From the NCBI GenBank assembly GCA_015068225.1, contig SVKX01000002.1, forward strand, positions 62,001 through 126,000: a stretch of DNA of 64,000 nucleotides, in the 5' to 3' direction. Of this stretch, positions 20,557 through 30,283 are shown piece by piece; positions within the stretch are counted from its first letter, which is position 1; the number at the start of each line of letters is the position of its first letter. The stretch comes from Oscillospiraceae bacterium. GTDB lineage: Bacteria > Bacillota > Clostridia > Oscillospirales > Oscillospiraceae. The position numbers and the translations under genes were made by a program. The notes under the pieces were generated by a model that worked only from the letters and a program-made list of their open reading frames with translations, was not told the origin of the DNA and ran no database searches.

Positions 20557-21468
20557 TTACCAAATACGAACTTCCGGCTCCAGACGAATGCCGGTTTTTT
20601 CAAATACAATGTCAGAGACCTGCTGCAAAAGCATACGCACATCCTCTGCACTTGCGTTTCCAAGATTCACTGCAAATCCTGCATGCTTTGTAGAGATTGC
20701 TGCGCCGCCGATCTGAAAACCCTTCAGCCCGGCTTCATCAATTAAAGCTGCAGCATAGCCCTTAGCAGGGCGTTTGAATGCGGAACCCGCGGAGGGAAGA
20801 TCCAGCGGCTGAGAGGCAGAACGCTTTTCCATAAGCTCTTTCATTCTGGCTCTGATCTGCGCAACAGGCTGGGGAGTAAGCTTAAATATAGCGCTGATGA
20901 CAATATCTCCAGTTTCTTCCAAAATACTGTGGCGGTAAGAAAATGCCATCTGTGCCGCGCTAAGCTGTCGCAGATTCCCCTGCCGGTCCAAAATCTCAAC
21001 ACTCTCACAGACCTGACAGATCTCCCCGCCATAGGCGCCGGCATTCATATACACGCCACCGCCCACAGTTCCAGGGATGCCATGGGCAAATTCCAAGCCG
21101 GAAAGGCCTTTGTTGGCTGCAAAAACAGCGGCTCTTGTCATAGTCACACCGGCCATGACACGAATACGGTCATTTTCCAGCATTTCCATTCCGTCCATGC
21201 AGTCTTTCAAGCAAATGACAATACCCGATACACCTTCATCCGGTGCCAAAACATTGGTTCCTGCTCCTAAGATCGCACAATTACAGTCCAATACCTTGGA
21301 CAATTTCAAAATTTCTGCAAGCTGATCTTTGGTCTTGGGAAAAGCCATAACCTCCGCACTGCCACCAATCCGAAAAGAAGTGTGCATAGACAAAGGTTCA
21401 TTATATTTTAATTCACACTCAGGGCTTTTCTGCCTGAGATTCTGTTGTAAAAGTGTCAAATCGAACAT
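20557..21468 (-). CDS. murB: UDP-N-acetylmuramate dehydrogenase
   Basis: TSFRIGGSAEVMAFP, LGAGTNVLAPD, GIPGTVGGGVYMNAGAYG. Confidence 0.95.
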   Translation of the reverse strand: MFDLTLLQQNLRQKSPECELKYNEPLSMHTSFRIGGSAEVMAFPKTKDQLAEILKLSKVLDCNCAILGAGTNVLAPDEGVSGIVICLKDCMDGMEMLENDRIRVMAGVTMTRAAVFAANKGLSGLEFAHGIPGTVGGGVYMNAGAYGGEICQVCESVEILDRQGNLRQLSAAQMAFSYRHSILEETGDIVISAIFKLTPQPVAQIRARMKELMEKRSASQPLDLPSAGSAFKRPAKGYAAALIDEAGLKGFQIGGAAISTKHAGFAVNLGNASAEDVRMLLQQVSDIVFEKTGIRLEPEVRIW

Positions 21469-21586
21469 AAACGCCTCCGGGTGTATAATGTCTTTTATAC
21501 TATACCATACCTATGCCCAATATGCAAATGAAACAACAGGAAATTTCATTGTCAAAATAAATTTCACATACCGTTTTCCCTATAAA

Positions 21587-21620
21587 AAAATGGGCAATCG
21601 ATCACTCGATTGCCCATTTT
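21587..21620. terminator. Intrinsic terminator (14-bp stem)
   Basis: AAAATGGGCAATCG-ATCACT-CGATTGCCCATTTT. Confidence 0.85.
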
Positions 21621-21628
21621 AAAATATA

Positions 21629-22015
21629 TTATTTTTCAACAATTTCCAGAAGCTCCATGGGACATGCCTTTACACAGATACCGCAGGCAATGCACTTGGA
21701 TACAGGGTTTCCTTCCTTATGTACCATAACCTTCATAGGACAAACTTCCACGCACTTTCCGCAGCCAACACAGTTCTTCTTGTTGATCATGTAAATGCCG
21801 GTCTTGGGATTCTGGGTAATAGCATCATGCTCACAGACCTTCATGCACTTTCCGCACTGAATGCAGGTCATAGGCTTGGCACCGCTGCCCTTTGCCACGA
21901 TCTGAATGCAGGAAAGATCTGGATCAAACTCCTTGTAAAAAGCCTGAGAGCAAGCGCGGACACATTCCAGACAAGCCATGCATTCGATATTCTTCTTTAC
22001 TGCCAGTTTTTTCAT
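21629..22015 (-). CDS. 4Fe-4S ferredoxin-type iron-sulfur protein (four Cys clusters)
   Basis: Repeated CxxCxxCxxxC motifs (CMACLECVRAC, CIQCGKCMKVC, CVGCGKCVEVC, CIACGICVKAC). Confidence 0.92.
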   Translation of the reverse strand: MKKLAVKKNIECMACLECVRACSQAFYKEFDPDLSCIQIVAKGSGAKPMTCIQCGKCMKVCEHDAITQNPKTGIYMINKKNCVGCGKCVEVCPMKVMVHKEGNPVSKCIACGICVKACPMELLEIVEK

Positions 22016-22197
22016 AACAAAGGATTCTCCTTTTATGTATTTATCTTACGACATTATAATATATAACAGAAAAAAAGGCAATGCCTAAATTATATTTTTT
22101 AACGAGGAATCGTCCTGCTGATTTTCAATTTTTTCCAGTCTATTTTCAAAAAAAGAGGCAATACTAGCTCTGAAACCCGAACTTTAGGAGGATAACA

Positions 22198-22500
22198 ATG
22201 AGAAAGACAGCAATTCTTGGACTTATTTTTGTGCTCTGCACCTGTCTTCTGACCGGTTGCCGCAGAGGCCCCACATCTGAAACTTCCATGCCCACAGATA
22301 CTATGCCCTCGATCACCATGCCAACACAGGGTTCCACTCAAACGACACCCAGCATCAGCACCCGTCCCAGCACGCAGACGACAATGCCCTCTACCATGGA
22401 TACCACTTCCGGAACAGAAGGCAGCATGCCTGGCAGTTCTGGTAGTGGAGCTATAGATGGGACCGGCAGAAGCCGTTACAGCAACAACTCCATGCGCTGA
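22198..22500 (+). CDS. Small Ser/Thr-rich lipoprotein
   Basis: LLTGC lipobox and low-complexity STP-rich tail; good SD (aggagg). Confidence 0.7.
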   Translation: MRKTAILGLIFVLCTCLLTGCRRGPTSETSMPTDTMPSITMPTQGSTQTTPSISTRPSTQTTMPSTMDTTSGTEGSMPGSSGSGAIDGTGRSRYSNNSMR

Positions 22501-22503
22501 AAG

Positions 22504-22764
22504 TCAGGATTTATCCTGACTTACATATTCCTCCCAGTCAAGCATAACCCTGCCATCGTCAGAAACGATGCAGGGAATACCGATTTTCCCGTTGTTTTTG
22601 ATTTCCGAAAACACCTCTTCTGTGTCCCGCAGAGATAAAAATTCCTTTAAATTCCGAAGGTCATCCCCAAATTCCAGAAAAACATATGGGATTCGCGCCT
22701 TTTCAAGAACATTACAGCATTCCACGCAGTCAGGGCAAAGCATAGATCCATAAATCTTAAGCAT
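22504..22764 (-). CDS. Glutaredoxin/thioredoxin-like small protein
   Basis: MLKIYGSMLCPDCVECCNVLEKARIPYVFLEF, CxxC; GIPCIV cis-Pro-like motif; ATG at 22764. Confidence 0.75.
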   Translation of the reverse strand: MLKIYGSMLCPDCVECCNVLEKARIPYVFLEFGDDLRNLKEFLSLRDTEEVFSEIKNNGKIGIPCIVSDDGRVMLDWEEYVSQDKS

Positions 22765-22772
22765 AATAAACC

Positions 22773-23648
22773 TCACAGAATTGTGACATAGCGGCAGAGC
22801 TTCCGCTTCATTCGCTCCGCGGACTGCACCGCCTGTTCGATATAATTCGTACCATCGGACTCCGCATCCTTCCATGCCGCAGTCACAGAGGGTCCGGCAC
22901 ACACCGCTGCGCCATAACCGAATCTATCAAAGGCATAGGAACAATTTTTCGCATTGCCGCTGGGATAATCCAAGCCGTCCACCAGCAGGAACATCCGGTC
23001 ATGTTTGCTTCGAAGGATCCGAATGCTCTCCGGAGAACCTGCGCTGACCACACCGCAAAGCCGCGAATAGCTGCACTTTCCCAAAATGGACTCGCCGAAG
23101 CGATTAACCATCTCAGCCACAGCCGAATAAACATGACGGGAGCCTGTGAGCAGGTCCTGAATTTCCGATGCGGATTTGTTGGCAGATCGCACTACCGTAA
23201 ACAGATCCTTTCCATCCTCCTTGCAATGCTTCAAGAAGGGCTTCAGACCGTCACTACCAATAAAAGAGCTGATCAGCAAACCGTCGCAGGGGTAGAGAGA
23301 ATCTCCAAAGATACTGTCAGCAGCCCTGTCTGCTGACCAGGGCGAAAGGATCTGCGGCCCGTCCAGCAAAACATAGTAGCCCAGTTCTTTTGCTCTGGAC
23401 AAAAGCGTCTGCAGTTTTGTCAGACCATCCGGTCCAAGAAGGGCAAATGCATCAAAAGAAAGCCGCACGCCGGCCACCGTATCTTTTAGTGCATCCATCA
23501 ATTCCCCACAAAAACGGGTATAAGCATTGAGAAAATCTCCCTCTTCCTGCATAAGATGCTGAGGGATCATGTCCTTTTGAATGCCAAAGTCTATAAAAGA
23601 TGGATTTTTCAGTTTGCGAATACGGTCGTGAAGCAGATCAATGGACAT
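22773..23648 (-). CDS. OMP decarboxylase (PyrF)-like protein lacking catalytic motifs
   Basis: Scaffold resembles long-type PyrF (SFDAFALLGPDGLTKLQ; GLLISSFIGSDGLKPFLKHC; FTVVRSANKSASEIQDL) but DxKxxD, GLDP and PGxGAQGG positions are not conserved; ATG at 23648. Confidence 0.7.
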   Translation of the reverse strand: MSIDLLHDRIRKLKNPSFIDFGIQKDMIPQHLMQEEGDFLNAYTRFCGELMDALKDTVAGVRLSFDAFALLGPDGLTKLQTLLSRAKELGYYVLLDGPQILSPWSADRAADSIFGDSLYPCDGLLISSFIGSDGLKPFLKHCKEDGKDLFTVVRSANKSASEIQDLLTGSRHVYSAVAEMVNRFGESILGKCSYSRLCGVVSAGSPESIRILRSKHDRMFLLVDGLDYPSGNAKNCSYAFDRFGYGAAVCAGPSVTAAWKDAESDGTNYIEQAVQSAERMKRKLCRYVTIL

Positions 23649-23780
23649 AAACTCGCCTCCTACTTTTTTCTTGATTATAACACACAATTGCAAAAAAACA
23701 CAACCGGAAATTACGAAAAAGCTTTCCAGATGTGAAACGTGCTCTGCGGGATATACTAATATCGAAGGGAGGGAGAAAAT

Positions 23781-23957
23781 ATGCAAATGAAAGGTTGGGC
23801 GATCACTTTGGGCGTTGGAGCTGCTGCGGGCGCTGTGGCGGCTATGATGCTTCCCCGCCAGAGTGCTGCCAGACGGCTTGTGAATAAGGCCGCCTGTGCC
23901 GTAGAAGATGCCGCAGTAAAAATCGGCGACAAGATCTCTGACAAAATGGATATGTAA
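23781..23957 (+). CDS. 58-aa YtxH-like small protein (absent from the ORF track)
   Basis: SD gggaggg then ATG: MQMKGWAITLGVGAAAGAVAAMMLPRQSAARRLVNKAACAVEDAAVKIGDKISDKMDM*; terminator hairpin follows. Confidence 0.75.
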   Translation: MQMKGWAITLGVGAAAGAVAAMMLPRQSAARRLVNKAACAVEDAAVKIGDKISDKMDM

Positions 23958-23960
23958 CAA

Positions 23961-23990
23961 AACAGGGAGGCAAACGCCTCCCTGTTTTCC
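23961..23990 (+). terminator. Intrinsic terminator
   Basis: AACAGGGAGGC-AAAC-GCCTCCCTGTT then TTCC. Confidence 0.75.
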
Positions 23991-24000
23991 ATTTTCTGAA

Positions 24001-25341
24001 TTACTTTAGCTTGTCCAACACCTTTTTATAGGGTGCGATCATACCCTCGTTCATGGCATTTCCCATTTTCGCCTTGATCTTCGGATTGGAGATCAAAGCG
24101 CCAACAAAGTACATTTTTACCATGGTAGGCCACTTTTTCTGAGGGAAGTCATATTGTTTGTGCTTTTTATAGAACCTGTGATCCGCCTTCATCATACCCT
24201 GCATCTGCCAGATAAGGTCGCGGAAGATCTTCATACCGCCGATCCCATAAAAATTCTGGGGCGGTACATAGCCAGCATTCAGCGCATATGTCAAATTGGC
24301 AGCCATATTGTCGATCTGTCTGTCAGGATCCTGTTCATCGGTAGCCACACCCGCAAGAAAATTGGTGCCCACCTGCGCTCTGCCTTCGACGATCATCTGC
24401 AGATTGAATTCCCTGCTGTAATTACCGCTGATCAGATATCCGATAGGCATGCCCATGGTAACAGTGCGGTGGCCGTTACAAAACTGACGGTCATCATAGA
24501 GCTTAAATGCCGCGCCCATGGAATGATCCCTGACCGTAAAAGCATAGACGATGGCTTCTGCTGTCTGGATCTCATTGCGCAGATATTCGTCAAACCCATC
24601 GGCATAAATGCATTTTCCTTTCGTTGCGCAATTAAAACAACCGAGACAACCGCCCCGGAACGGGTATTCCAGAAGATTCAACACTCGTGTCTTCCGGATG
24701 CAAACTGCCTGAAAACGGCGGATCATAGTCTGAAGCTGCGCGTCATCCGGTGCGCAGGTGGTCAGGATCACCACGTCACCGGGTTTCTCCTGACCCATGG
24801 TTTCGGGCACCGTCACAGGGACAGGCTTCGTCTCAGGCTGAGGCTCCGGCAAAGGCTCATACCGGTCATCTGCCATGCAGCAGCATACATAGGCAAAGAA
24901 ATTCTTTGCTTCCTGTTGGCCCTTCTTATGTAACAGATCATCCATGTCCGCAGAAAGTCCACGGATAAACTTCATACCAAGATCCTGACAATTATCCTGA
25001 ATGTAGCGGTGGGCGGTCACATCATAAAAATGCTTGGAAGTCGTGATCTGGGTAGCAAACTTTTCAGACAGATCGATTCCTGATGCCTTTACCAACTCAA
25101 TGAACCTGTGTAACTGGTACGGCGCAATGAAGGTGTAGACAGGATAAGAAAACAGAATAAGTTCTGCAGAATTCAGCGCATCAATGGCTTTTGTAAAATC
25201 CTTTTCCAGACTCTTGATCTGTCTGCCTACATTCAGCACTTCAAAAGAATGCTCGGGATGGAGCTTTTCCAGGTAACGAACCGTCTGCAGTGTGATACTG
25301 TACTCCCCTTTGGGGCTGCCGTTCAAAACAAGAATTTTCAT
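24001..25341 (-). CDS. NAD(P)H-dependent flavin oxidoreductase, iron-sulfur flavoprotein-like
   Basis: MKILVLNGSPKGEYSITLQTVRYLE; FRGGCLGCFNCATKGKCIY; ATG at 25341. Confidence 0.8.
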   Translation of the reverse strand: MKILVLNGSPKGEYSITLQTVRYLEKLHPEHSFEVLNVGRQIKSLEKDFTKAIDALNSAELILFSYPVYTFIAPYQLHRFIELVKASGIDLSEKFATQITTSKHFYDVTAHRYIQDNCQDLGMKFIRGLSADMDDLLHKKGQQEAKNFFAYVCCCMADDRYEPLPEPQPETKPVPVTVPETMGQEKPGDVVILTTCAPDDAQLQTMIRRFQAVCIRKTRVLNLLEYPFRGGCLGCFNCATKGKCIYADGFDEYLRNEIQTAEAIVYAFTVRDHSMGAAFKLYDDRQFCNGHRTVTMGMPIGYLISGNYSREFNLQMIVEGRAQVGTNFLAGVATDEQDPDRQIDNMAANLTYALNAGYVPPQNFYGIGGMKIFRDLIWQMQGMMKADHRFYKKHKQYDFPQKKWPTMVKMYFVGALISNPKIKAKMGNAMNEGMIAPYKKVLDKLK

Positions 25342-25432
25342 GAGATTTCCCCCTTTTGACCTATTATAGCAGAGATTTTCCAATGGTCAAATAGTTTCAA
25401 AGCCGGAAAGCAAAAGCTTTCCGGCTTTTTGA

Positions 25433-27736
25433 TCATTTGGCATCCAGCTGGATCTGATCCTCCAATACTCGGATGCAAACCTCGGAAACGGGCGTTTCAA
25501 AGGACTGGATGATGACCTCAGAAATGGGATCTTCCAAATCTCTTTGGATGGTTCTGCGAAGGTTTCTGGCGCCATAAGTGACGGAATACGCCTTTTTCAC
25601 CAGATACTGCCGCAGATCCTCCTCCCAGGACAGTTTCAGTCCCCTATCCGCAAGATTCTGCTTCAGCTCTTGCAGCATAATATCTGCAATATTCAGGAAA
25701 TCCTCTTCAGAAAGGTGATTAAAGGTTATGATCTCATCCACACGGTTGAGAAATTCCGGTCTAAGGAACTCAGACAGGGCCTTCATGGTCTTTTCCTTCA
25801 CCATCTGCTGGTCGGTACGGCCGAAGCCCATACCGCCTACCCTGCCCTCAGAGCCTGCATTAGAGGTCATGACGATGATGGTATTTTCAAAATTTACCTG
25901 CCGTCCCTGGGCATCGGTGATACGACCGTCATCCAAAACCTGAAGTAAGACATTCAGTACATCCGGATGGGCCTTTTCGATCTCGTCGAACAAGACCACA
26001 GAGTAGGGCTTGCGGCGAATCTTTTCGGTAAGCTGTCCGGCTTCATCATAGCCAACATACCCGGGAGGAGAACCGATCAGCTTGGAAACGGTATGCTTCT
26101 CCATATATTCCGACATATCCAGCCGGATCAGGCTGTCCACACTGTCAAACAAGTCATCTGCCAGCCGCTTGACAAGCTCCGTCTTACCAACGCCGGTAGG
26201 ACCTACAAAGATAAAGGACGCGGGTCGCTTTTTGGGAGAAATACCCACACGATGCCGGCGAATTGCACGGGAAACAGCATCTACAGCCTCATCCTGCCCC
26301 ACAATATGTGCCTTCAAGCGATCCTTTAGGCCGTTGATCTGCTGATATTCCTGGGCCTTGATCTTAGAAGCAGGGATCTTTGTCCAAAGTTCAATGATCC
26401 GGGCAAGATTTTCAATGGTCACCGCCGGCGGAGGCACCTGCTCCAGCTCCTCGATCCTTGCAGCCACCTGACACAGCTTGCTGCGAATGTGGGCAAGGCG
26501 CTCGTAATGCTCATTTTCGGTGTCTTCCGTGAGCATCTGCAGCTCCAGCTCATAGTCATCCCGCTCCTTGCGCAGCATGGCAAGCTCAGAGATCTCCTTA
26601 CAGCGCAGGTTCACATCGGAGCAGGCCTCATCCATCAGGTCAATAGCCTTATCCGGCAGGAAACGGTCAGTAATATATCGCTCGGAAAGAATCACGCATT
26701 GCCGGGCAATCTCCGGAGAAATGGTCACACCGTGGAAGTCGGCATAGCTCTTTGCAATGCCCTGCATGATCTGGCATGCTTCCTCAAGAGTCGGTTCTGC
26801 AACACTCACCGGCTGAAAACGGCGCTCCAAGGCGGCATCCTTTTCGATGTGCTTGCGGTACTCGTTATATGTGGTTGCGCCAATGACCTGGATCTCACCT
26901 CTGGAAAGGGCAGGTTTCAGAATGTTGGCAGCATTCATAGAGCCTTCCGCGTCTCCGGCGCCCACCAGATTGTGAACTTCGTCGATCACAAGAATAATAT
27001 TGCCGCATTCCTTGATTTCACCGATCAAGCTTTTCATCCGGCTTTCAAACTGACCGCGGAATTGCGTTCCGGCGACCAGAGCCGTCAGATCCAGCAAAAA
27101 GACTTCCTTATCCCGAAGCTTATAGGGCACATCTCCTGCAGCGATCCGCTGCGCCAGGCCCTCCGCAATGGCAGTCTTACCTACACCCGGTTCACCAATC
27201 AGGCAAGGATTGTTTTTTTGGCGACGGTTCAGGATCTGAATGACCCGCTCCGTCTCCACATCCCGTCCAATTACTTTATCCAATTTTCCTTCCCTGGCCC
27301 TTCCGGTCAGGTCCATGCAGTAATTGTCCAGAAACTTATGTTTTTTATTCTTGCGCTTGGGCTGGTCACCCTCATTATTTTCCGTGCCTTTTTCTTCCTT
27401 ACGGTGTGCAGGGTGGTTTTGCTGAGGCATCATGGGACCACCAGGGCCGAAAAGCTGGTTCAGCATGGGAAATGTTGCCGTCTGTGAATCCATTTCATCC
27501 TCATCCAGATCTTCTTTGTCCATCTGGCCGAACATACTGCTCATTTCATCTGTCAGATTATCCAGATCTTCCTCAGAAAAGCCCATCTGTTTTACTGCCT
27601 GATCGATCTGAGGGATTCCAAGACTTCTGGCGCACTTCAGGCAGAAGCCTTCATTCATGGTTACGCCATTTTCAACCTTGGTGATGAAAACGACGGCTAT
27701 ATTCTTCTTACATTTGGTACACAGCTTTGGCTGCAT
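25433..27736 (-). CDS. clpE: ATP-dependent Clp protease ATP-binding subunit, ClpE-type (N-terminal zinc finger)
   Basis: N-terminal CTKC...[20 protein letters not shown] and [10 protein letters not shown] Walker A motifs; no ClpN repeats. Confidence 0.9.
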   Translation of the reverse strand: MQPKLCTKCKKNIAVVFITKVENGVTMNEGFCLKCARSLGIPQIDQAVKQMGFSEEDLDNLTDEMSSMFGQMDKEDLDEDEMDSQTATFPMLNQLFGPGGPMMPQQNHPAHRKEEKGTENNEGDQPKRKNKKHKFLDNYCMDLTGRAREGKLDKVIGRDVETERVIQILNRRQKNNPCLIGEPGVGKTAIAEGLAQRIAAGDVPYKLRDKEVFLLDLTALVAGTQFRGQFESRMKSLIGEIKECGNIILVIDEVHNLVGAGDAEGSMNAANILKPALSRGEIQVIGATTYNEYRKHIEKDAALERRFQPVSVAEPTLEEACQIMQGIAKSYADFHGVTISPEIARQCVILSERYITDRFLPDKAIDLMDEACSDVNLRCKEISELAMLRKERDDYELELQMLTEDTENEHYERLAHIRSKLCQVAARIEELEQVPPPAVTIENLARIIELWTKIPASKIKAQEYQQINGLKDRLKAHIVGQDEAVDAVSRAIRRHRVGISPKKRPASFIFVGPTGVGKTELVKRLADDLFDSVDSLIRLDMSEYMEKHTVSKLIGSPPGYVGYDEAGQLTEKIRRKPYSVVLFDEIEKAHPDVLNVLLQVLDDGRITDAQGRQVNFENTIIVMTSNAGSEGRVGGMGFGRTDQQMVKEKTMKALSEFLRPEFLNRVDEIITFNHLSEEDFLNIADIMLQELKQNLADRGLKLSWEEDLRQYLVKKAYSVTYGARNLRRTIQRDLEDPISEVIIQSFETPVSEVCIRVLEDQIQLDAK

Positions 27737-27823
27737 AGTATCACTCCAATCCATGGGGAAAGTATTTCTTCCGGTCAAGTCTATCATACCCGACCGGAAA
27801 AATAACAAATAATTTTTAAACTT

Positions 27824-28594
27824 TTACAAAGGAGCACATTCAAATTTTTCCACACCGTCATCATACCACAGGTGTGTCATATAAAGGCCGCCGGCAGGAA
27901 CAGTAGGACCTGCGGCTGTACGGTTTCCGGAATCAAGAATCGTACCAATTTCTGCTGGCAAGATCTTCCCTTCTGCCGCATATACCACTGTTCCGGCCAT
28001 GGCACGGGCCATATTATACAAAAAGCCGTTGGCGCAGACACGGAGCCGGAGCAGATCGCCCTCGCGCTCTACATTGTAATAATATACTGTACGTACTGTG
28101 GATTTGACATCGGTTCCAACAGAACGCACCGCGGCAAAATCGTGGGTGCCCACAAAAGCCGATGCCGCCTCCTGCATGATCCGCTCATCCAAATGTTTGG
28201 GATAAAACCAAGCCCGATTCACATAAAAGGGATCTTTTAGGCGGGAATTATAGATCAGGTAGGTGTACTCTTTCCGCTGGCAGGAGCAAATGGCATTAAA
28301 GTTTTCATGCACATCAAATGCCTTTGTGACCACAATATCCGGCGGCAAATGGGTATTCAGCGCATAGGGAAGCCGATCGCAGGGAATGGTGGATCTGGTT
28401 CTGAAATTTGCCACATAGCATTTGGCATGAACACCGGCATCCGTTCTGCCACAGCCGGTTACATGCACACTGTGTCCCACCACTTTTGCTATGGCTTTTT
28501 CCATAGTCTCCTGAACCGTAGGCAGATTCTTCTGCATCTGCCAGCCATGATAGGCTGTGCCCAAATAGGTCAAAAACAAAGCAATATTGCGCAT
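27824..28594 (-). CDS. truA: tRNA pseudouridine(38-40) synthase TruA
   Basis: YLGTAYHGWQMQ, GCGRTDAGVHAKCYVANF. Confidence 0.95.
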   Translation of the reverse strand: MRNIALFLTYLGTAYHGWQMQKNLPTVQETMEKAIAKVVGHSVHVTGCGRTDAGVHAKCYVANFRTRSTIPCDRLPYALNTHLPPDIVVTKAFDVHENFNAICSCQRKEYTYLIYNSRLKDPFYVNRAWFYPKHLDERIMQEAASAFVGTHDFAAVRSVGTDVKSTVRTVYYYNVEREGDLLRLRVCANGFLYNMARAMAGTVVYAAEGKILPAEIGTILDSGNRTAAGPTVPAGGLYMTHLWYDDGVEKFECAPL

Positions 28595-28601
28595 AATTAC
28601 C

Positions 28602-29408
28602 TCACAGGCCAAAGTTCCGCAGTACAATGATTGCAGCCAGCAGCAAAGCCGCTGCACTAAATGCCTTAAAATCCCGAAGTTTGTAACGGAGCAGTTTCAT
28701 TTTGGTACGCCCGTCGCCGCCCTGATAGCATCTGCACTCCATGGCGGTCGCCAACTCATCTGCTCTGCGGAATGCACTGATAAACAGAGGAACCAGAATG
28801 GGCACCAATGCCTTTACCCGCTCCATCAGCTTTCCACTTTCAAAATCTGCGCCTCTGGCCTTCTGGGCAGCCATGATCTTATCCGTTTCCTCGATCAAAG
28901 TGGGAATAAAACGCAAAGCAATGCACATCATCATGGAAAGCTCATGAACAGGAACTTTGATTTTCTTCAGTGGCCCAAGCAGCGATTCCAGACCATCTGT
29001 CAGTGAAATAGGCGAAGTTGTGTAGGTCAGTAGAAATGTGGATGCGATCAGCATCAGAATGCGGACCAGCATAAAGACCGCTCGGATCACACCCTCCAGT
29101 GTAATGGTAATCCCCCAAAAAGATACCAGCACCGTCTCTCCCTGAGTAAAGAACAGATTCAATATGGCAGTAAATGCAAGGATCATTATCAGCGGCTTCA
29201 TACCACGAATAAACGACTTTGCCGGAATCCGGGATATACAGATGCAGGCCAAAAGAAACACCAGCATCAGCCCATAAGAGATCCAGTTTACAGCCAGAAA
29301 TAGGGCAACAATAAATACAACAAGGAAAATCAGCTTTGTTCTGGGATCCAAACGGTGGATAAAAGAATTTCCGGGGAAATACTGACCCAAAGTAATATCT
29401 TTAAGCAT
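28602..29408 (-). CDS. ecfT: ECF transporter transmembrane protein EcfT
   Basis: GQYFPGNSFIHRLDPRTKL; C-terminal AQKARGADF. Confidence 0.95.
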   Translation of the reverse strand: MLKDITLGQYFPGNSFIHRLDPRTKLIFLVVFIVALFLAVNWISYGLMLVFLLACICISRIPAKSFIRGMKPLIMILAFTAILNLFFTQGETVLVSFWGITITLEGVIRAVFMLVRILMLIASTFLLTYTTSPISLTDGLESLLGPLKKIKVPVHELSMMMCIALRFIPTLIEETDKIMAAQKARGADFESGKLMERVKALVPILVPLFISAFRRADELATAMECRCYQGGDGRTKMKLLRYKLRDFKAFSAAALLLAAIIVLRNFGL

Positions 29409-30264
29409 GGCGCATCCCCCCTGGCATTTTTCTCAGGGCATCTACTGCCTGATCAATGGTATACACACTGGGGACATCCGCACCCATCTGCTTCAAGCGC
29501 AGGAAGACCCTTGTGATCTCCGGAATGTCCAGTCCCATGGCAAGCAATTCCTCTGCTCTGTCAAATACCTTGGCAGGCACATCGTCCATAACAAGTCTGG
29601 AATCATTCATCACGATCAGCCGGTCTGTCAGTCTTGCCACATCGTTCATGGAATGGCTGACCATCATGATCGTAGCATTTTTGGCGGCACGATACCGCTG
29701 CAGATTGGAAAGGATCTCCTCCCTGCCGGCAGGATCCAGCCCTGCAGTAGGCTCGTCAAGGATCAGAATCTCCGGCTCCATGGCAATTACGCCTGCAATG
29801 GCCACTCGACGCTTCTGTCCGCCGGACAGATCAAAGGGAGAAACCTGAAGCAGATCTTCAGGAATACCCACAAAATCCGCAGCTTCCCGCACGCGCTTAT
29901 CAATTTCCTCATGGGAAAGCTTCTGATTCCTAGGGCCAAACGCGATATCTTTGTATACTGTCTCCTCAAAAAGCTGGTACTCCGGGTACTGAAACACCAG
30001 ACCCACGCGGAAACGGGCCTGACGGGTCAATGCCTTGTCAGACCAGATATCCTGTCCATCCAGCAAAATTTCACCGGAGGACGGCTTCAGCAGGCCGTTC
30101 AGATGCTGGATCAAAGTGGATTTACCGGAACCGGTGTGTCCGATAATGCCGATAAACTCCCCACGTTCTACACAAAAACTCACAGAATCCAACGCTTTAT
30201 GCTCAAAAGGCGTTCCGGCGCTGTATACATGTGTCAGATTTTTTACCTGTAAAAAAGATGCCAA
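29401..30264 (-). CDS. ecfA2: ECF transporter ATPase EcfA2
   Basis: GHTGSGKSTL, LSGGQKRRVAIAGVIAMEPEILILDEPTAGLDP. Confidence 0.95.
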   Translation of the reverse strand: MASFLQVKNLTHVYSAGTPFEHKALDSVSFCVERGEFIGIIGHTGSGKSTLIQHLNGLLKPSSGEILLDGQDIWSDKALTRQARFRVGLVFQYPEYQLFEETVYKDIAFGPRNQKLSHEEIDKRVREAADFVGIPEDLLQVSPFDLSGGQKRRVAIAGVIAMEPEILILDEPTAGLDPAGREEILSNLQRYRAAKNATIMMVSHSMNDVARLTDRLIVMNDSRLVMDDVPAKVFDRAEELLAMGLDIPEITRVFLRLKQMGADVPSVYTIDQAVDALRKMPGGMRHA

Positions 30265-30283
30265 TTTATTTCCCTCCCGCGGG

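Noticed and set aside
23649-23960. N-terminal extension of the PyrF-like ORF and the minus ORF 23756-23992
   Set aside because: ATG at 23648 matches the PyrF-like start (MSIDLLHDRI); upstream region is better explained by the plus-strand 58-aa small ORF with SD and terminator.
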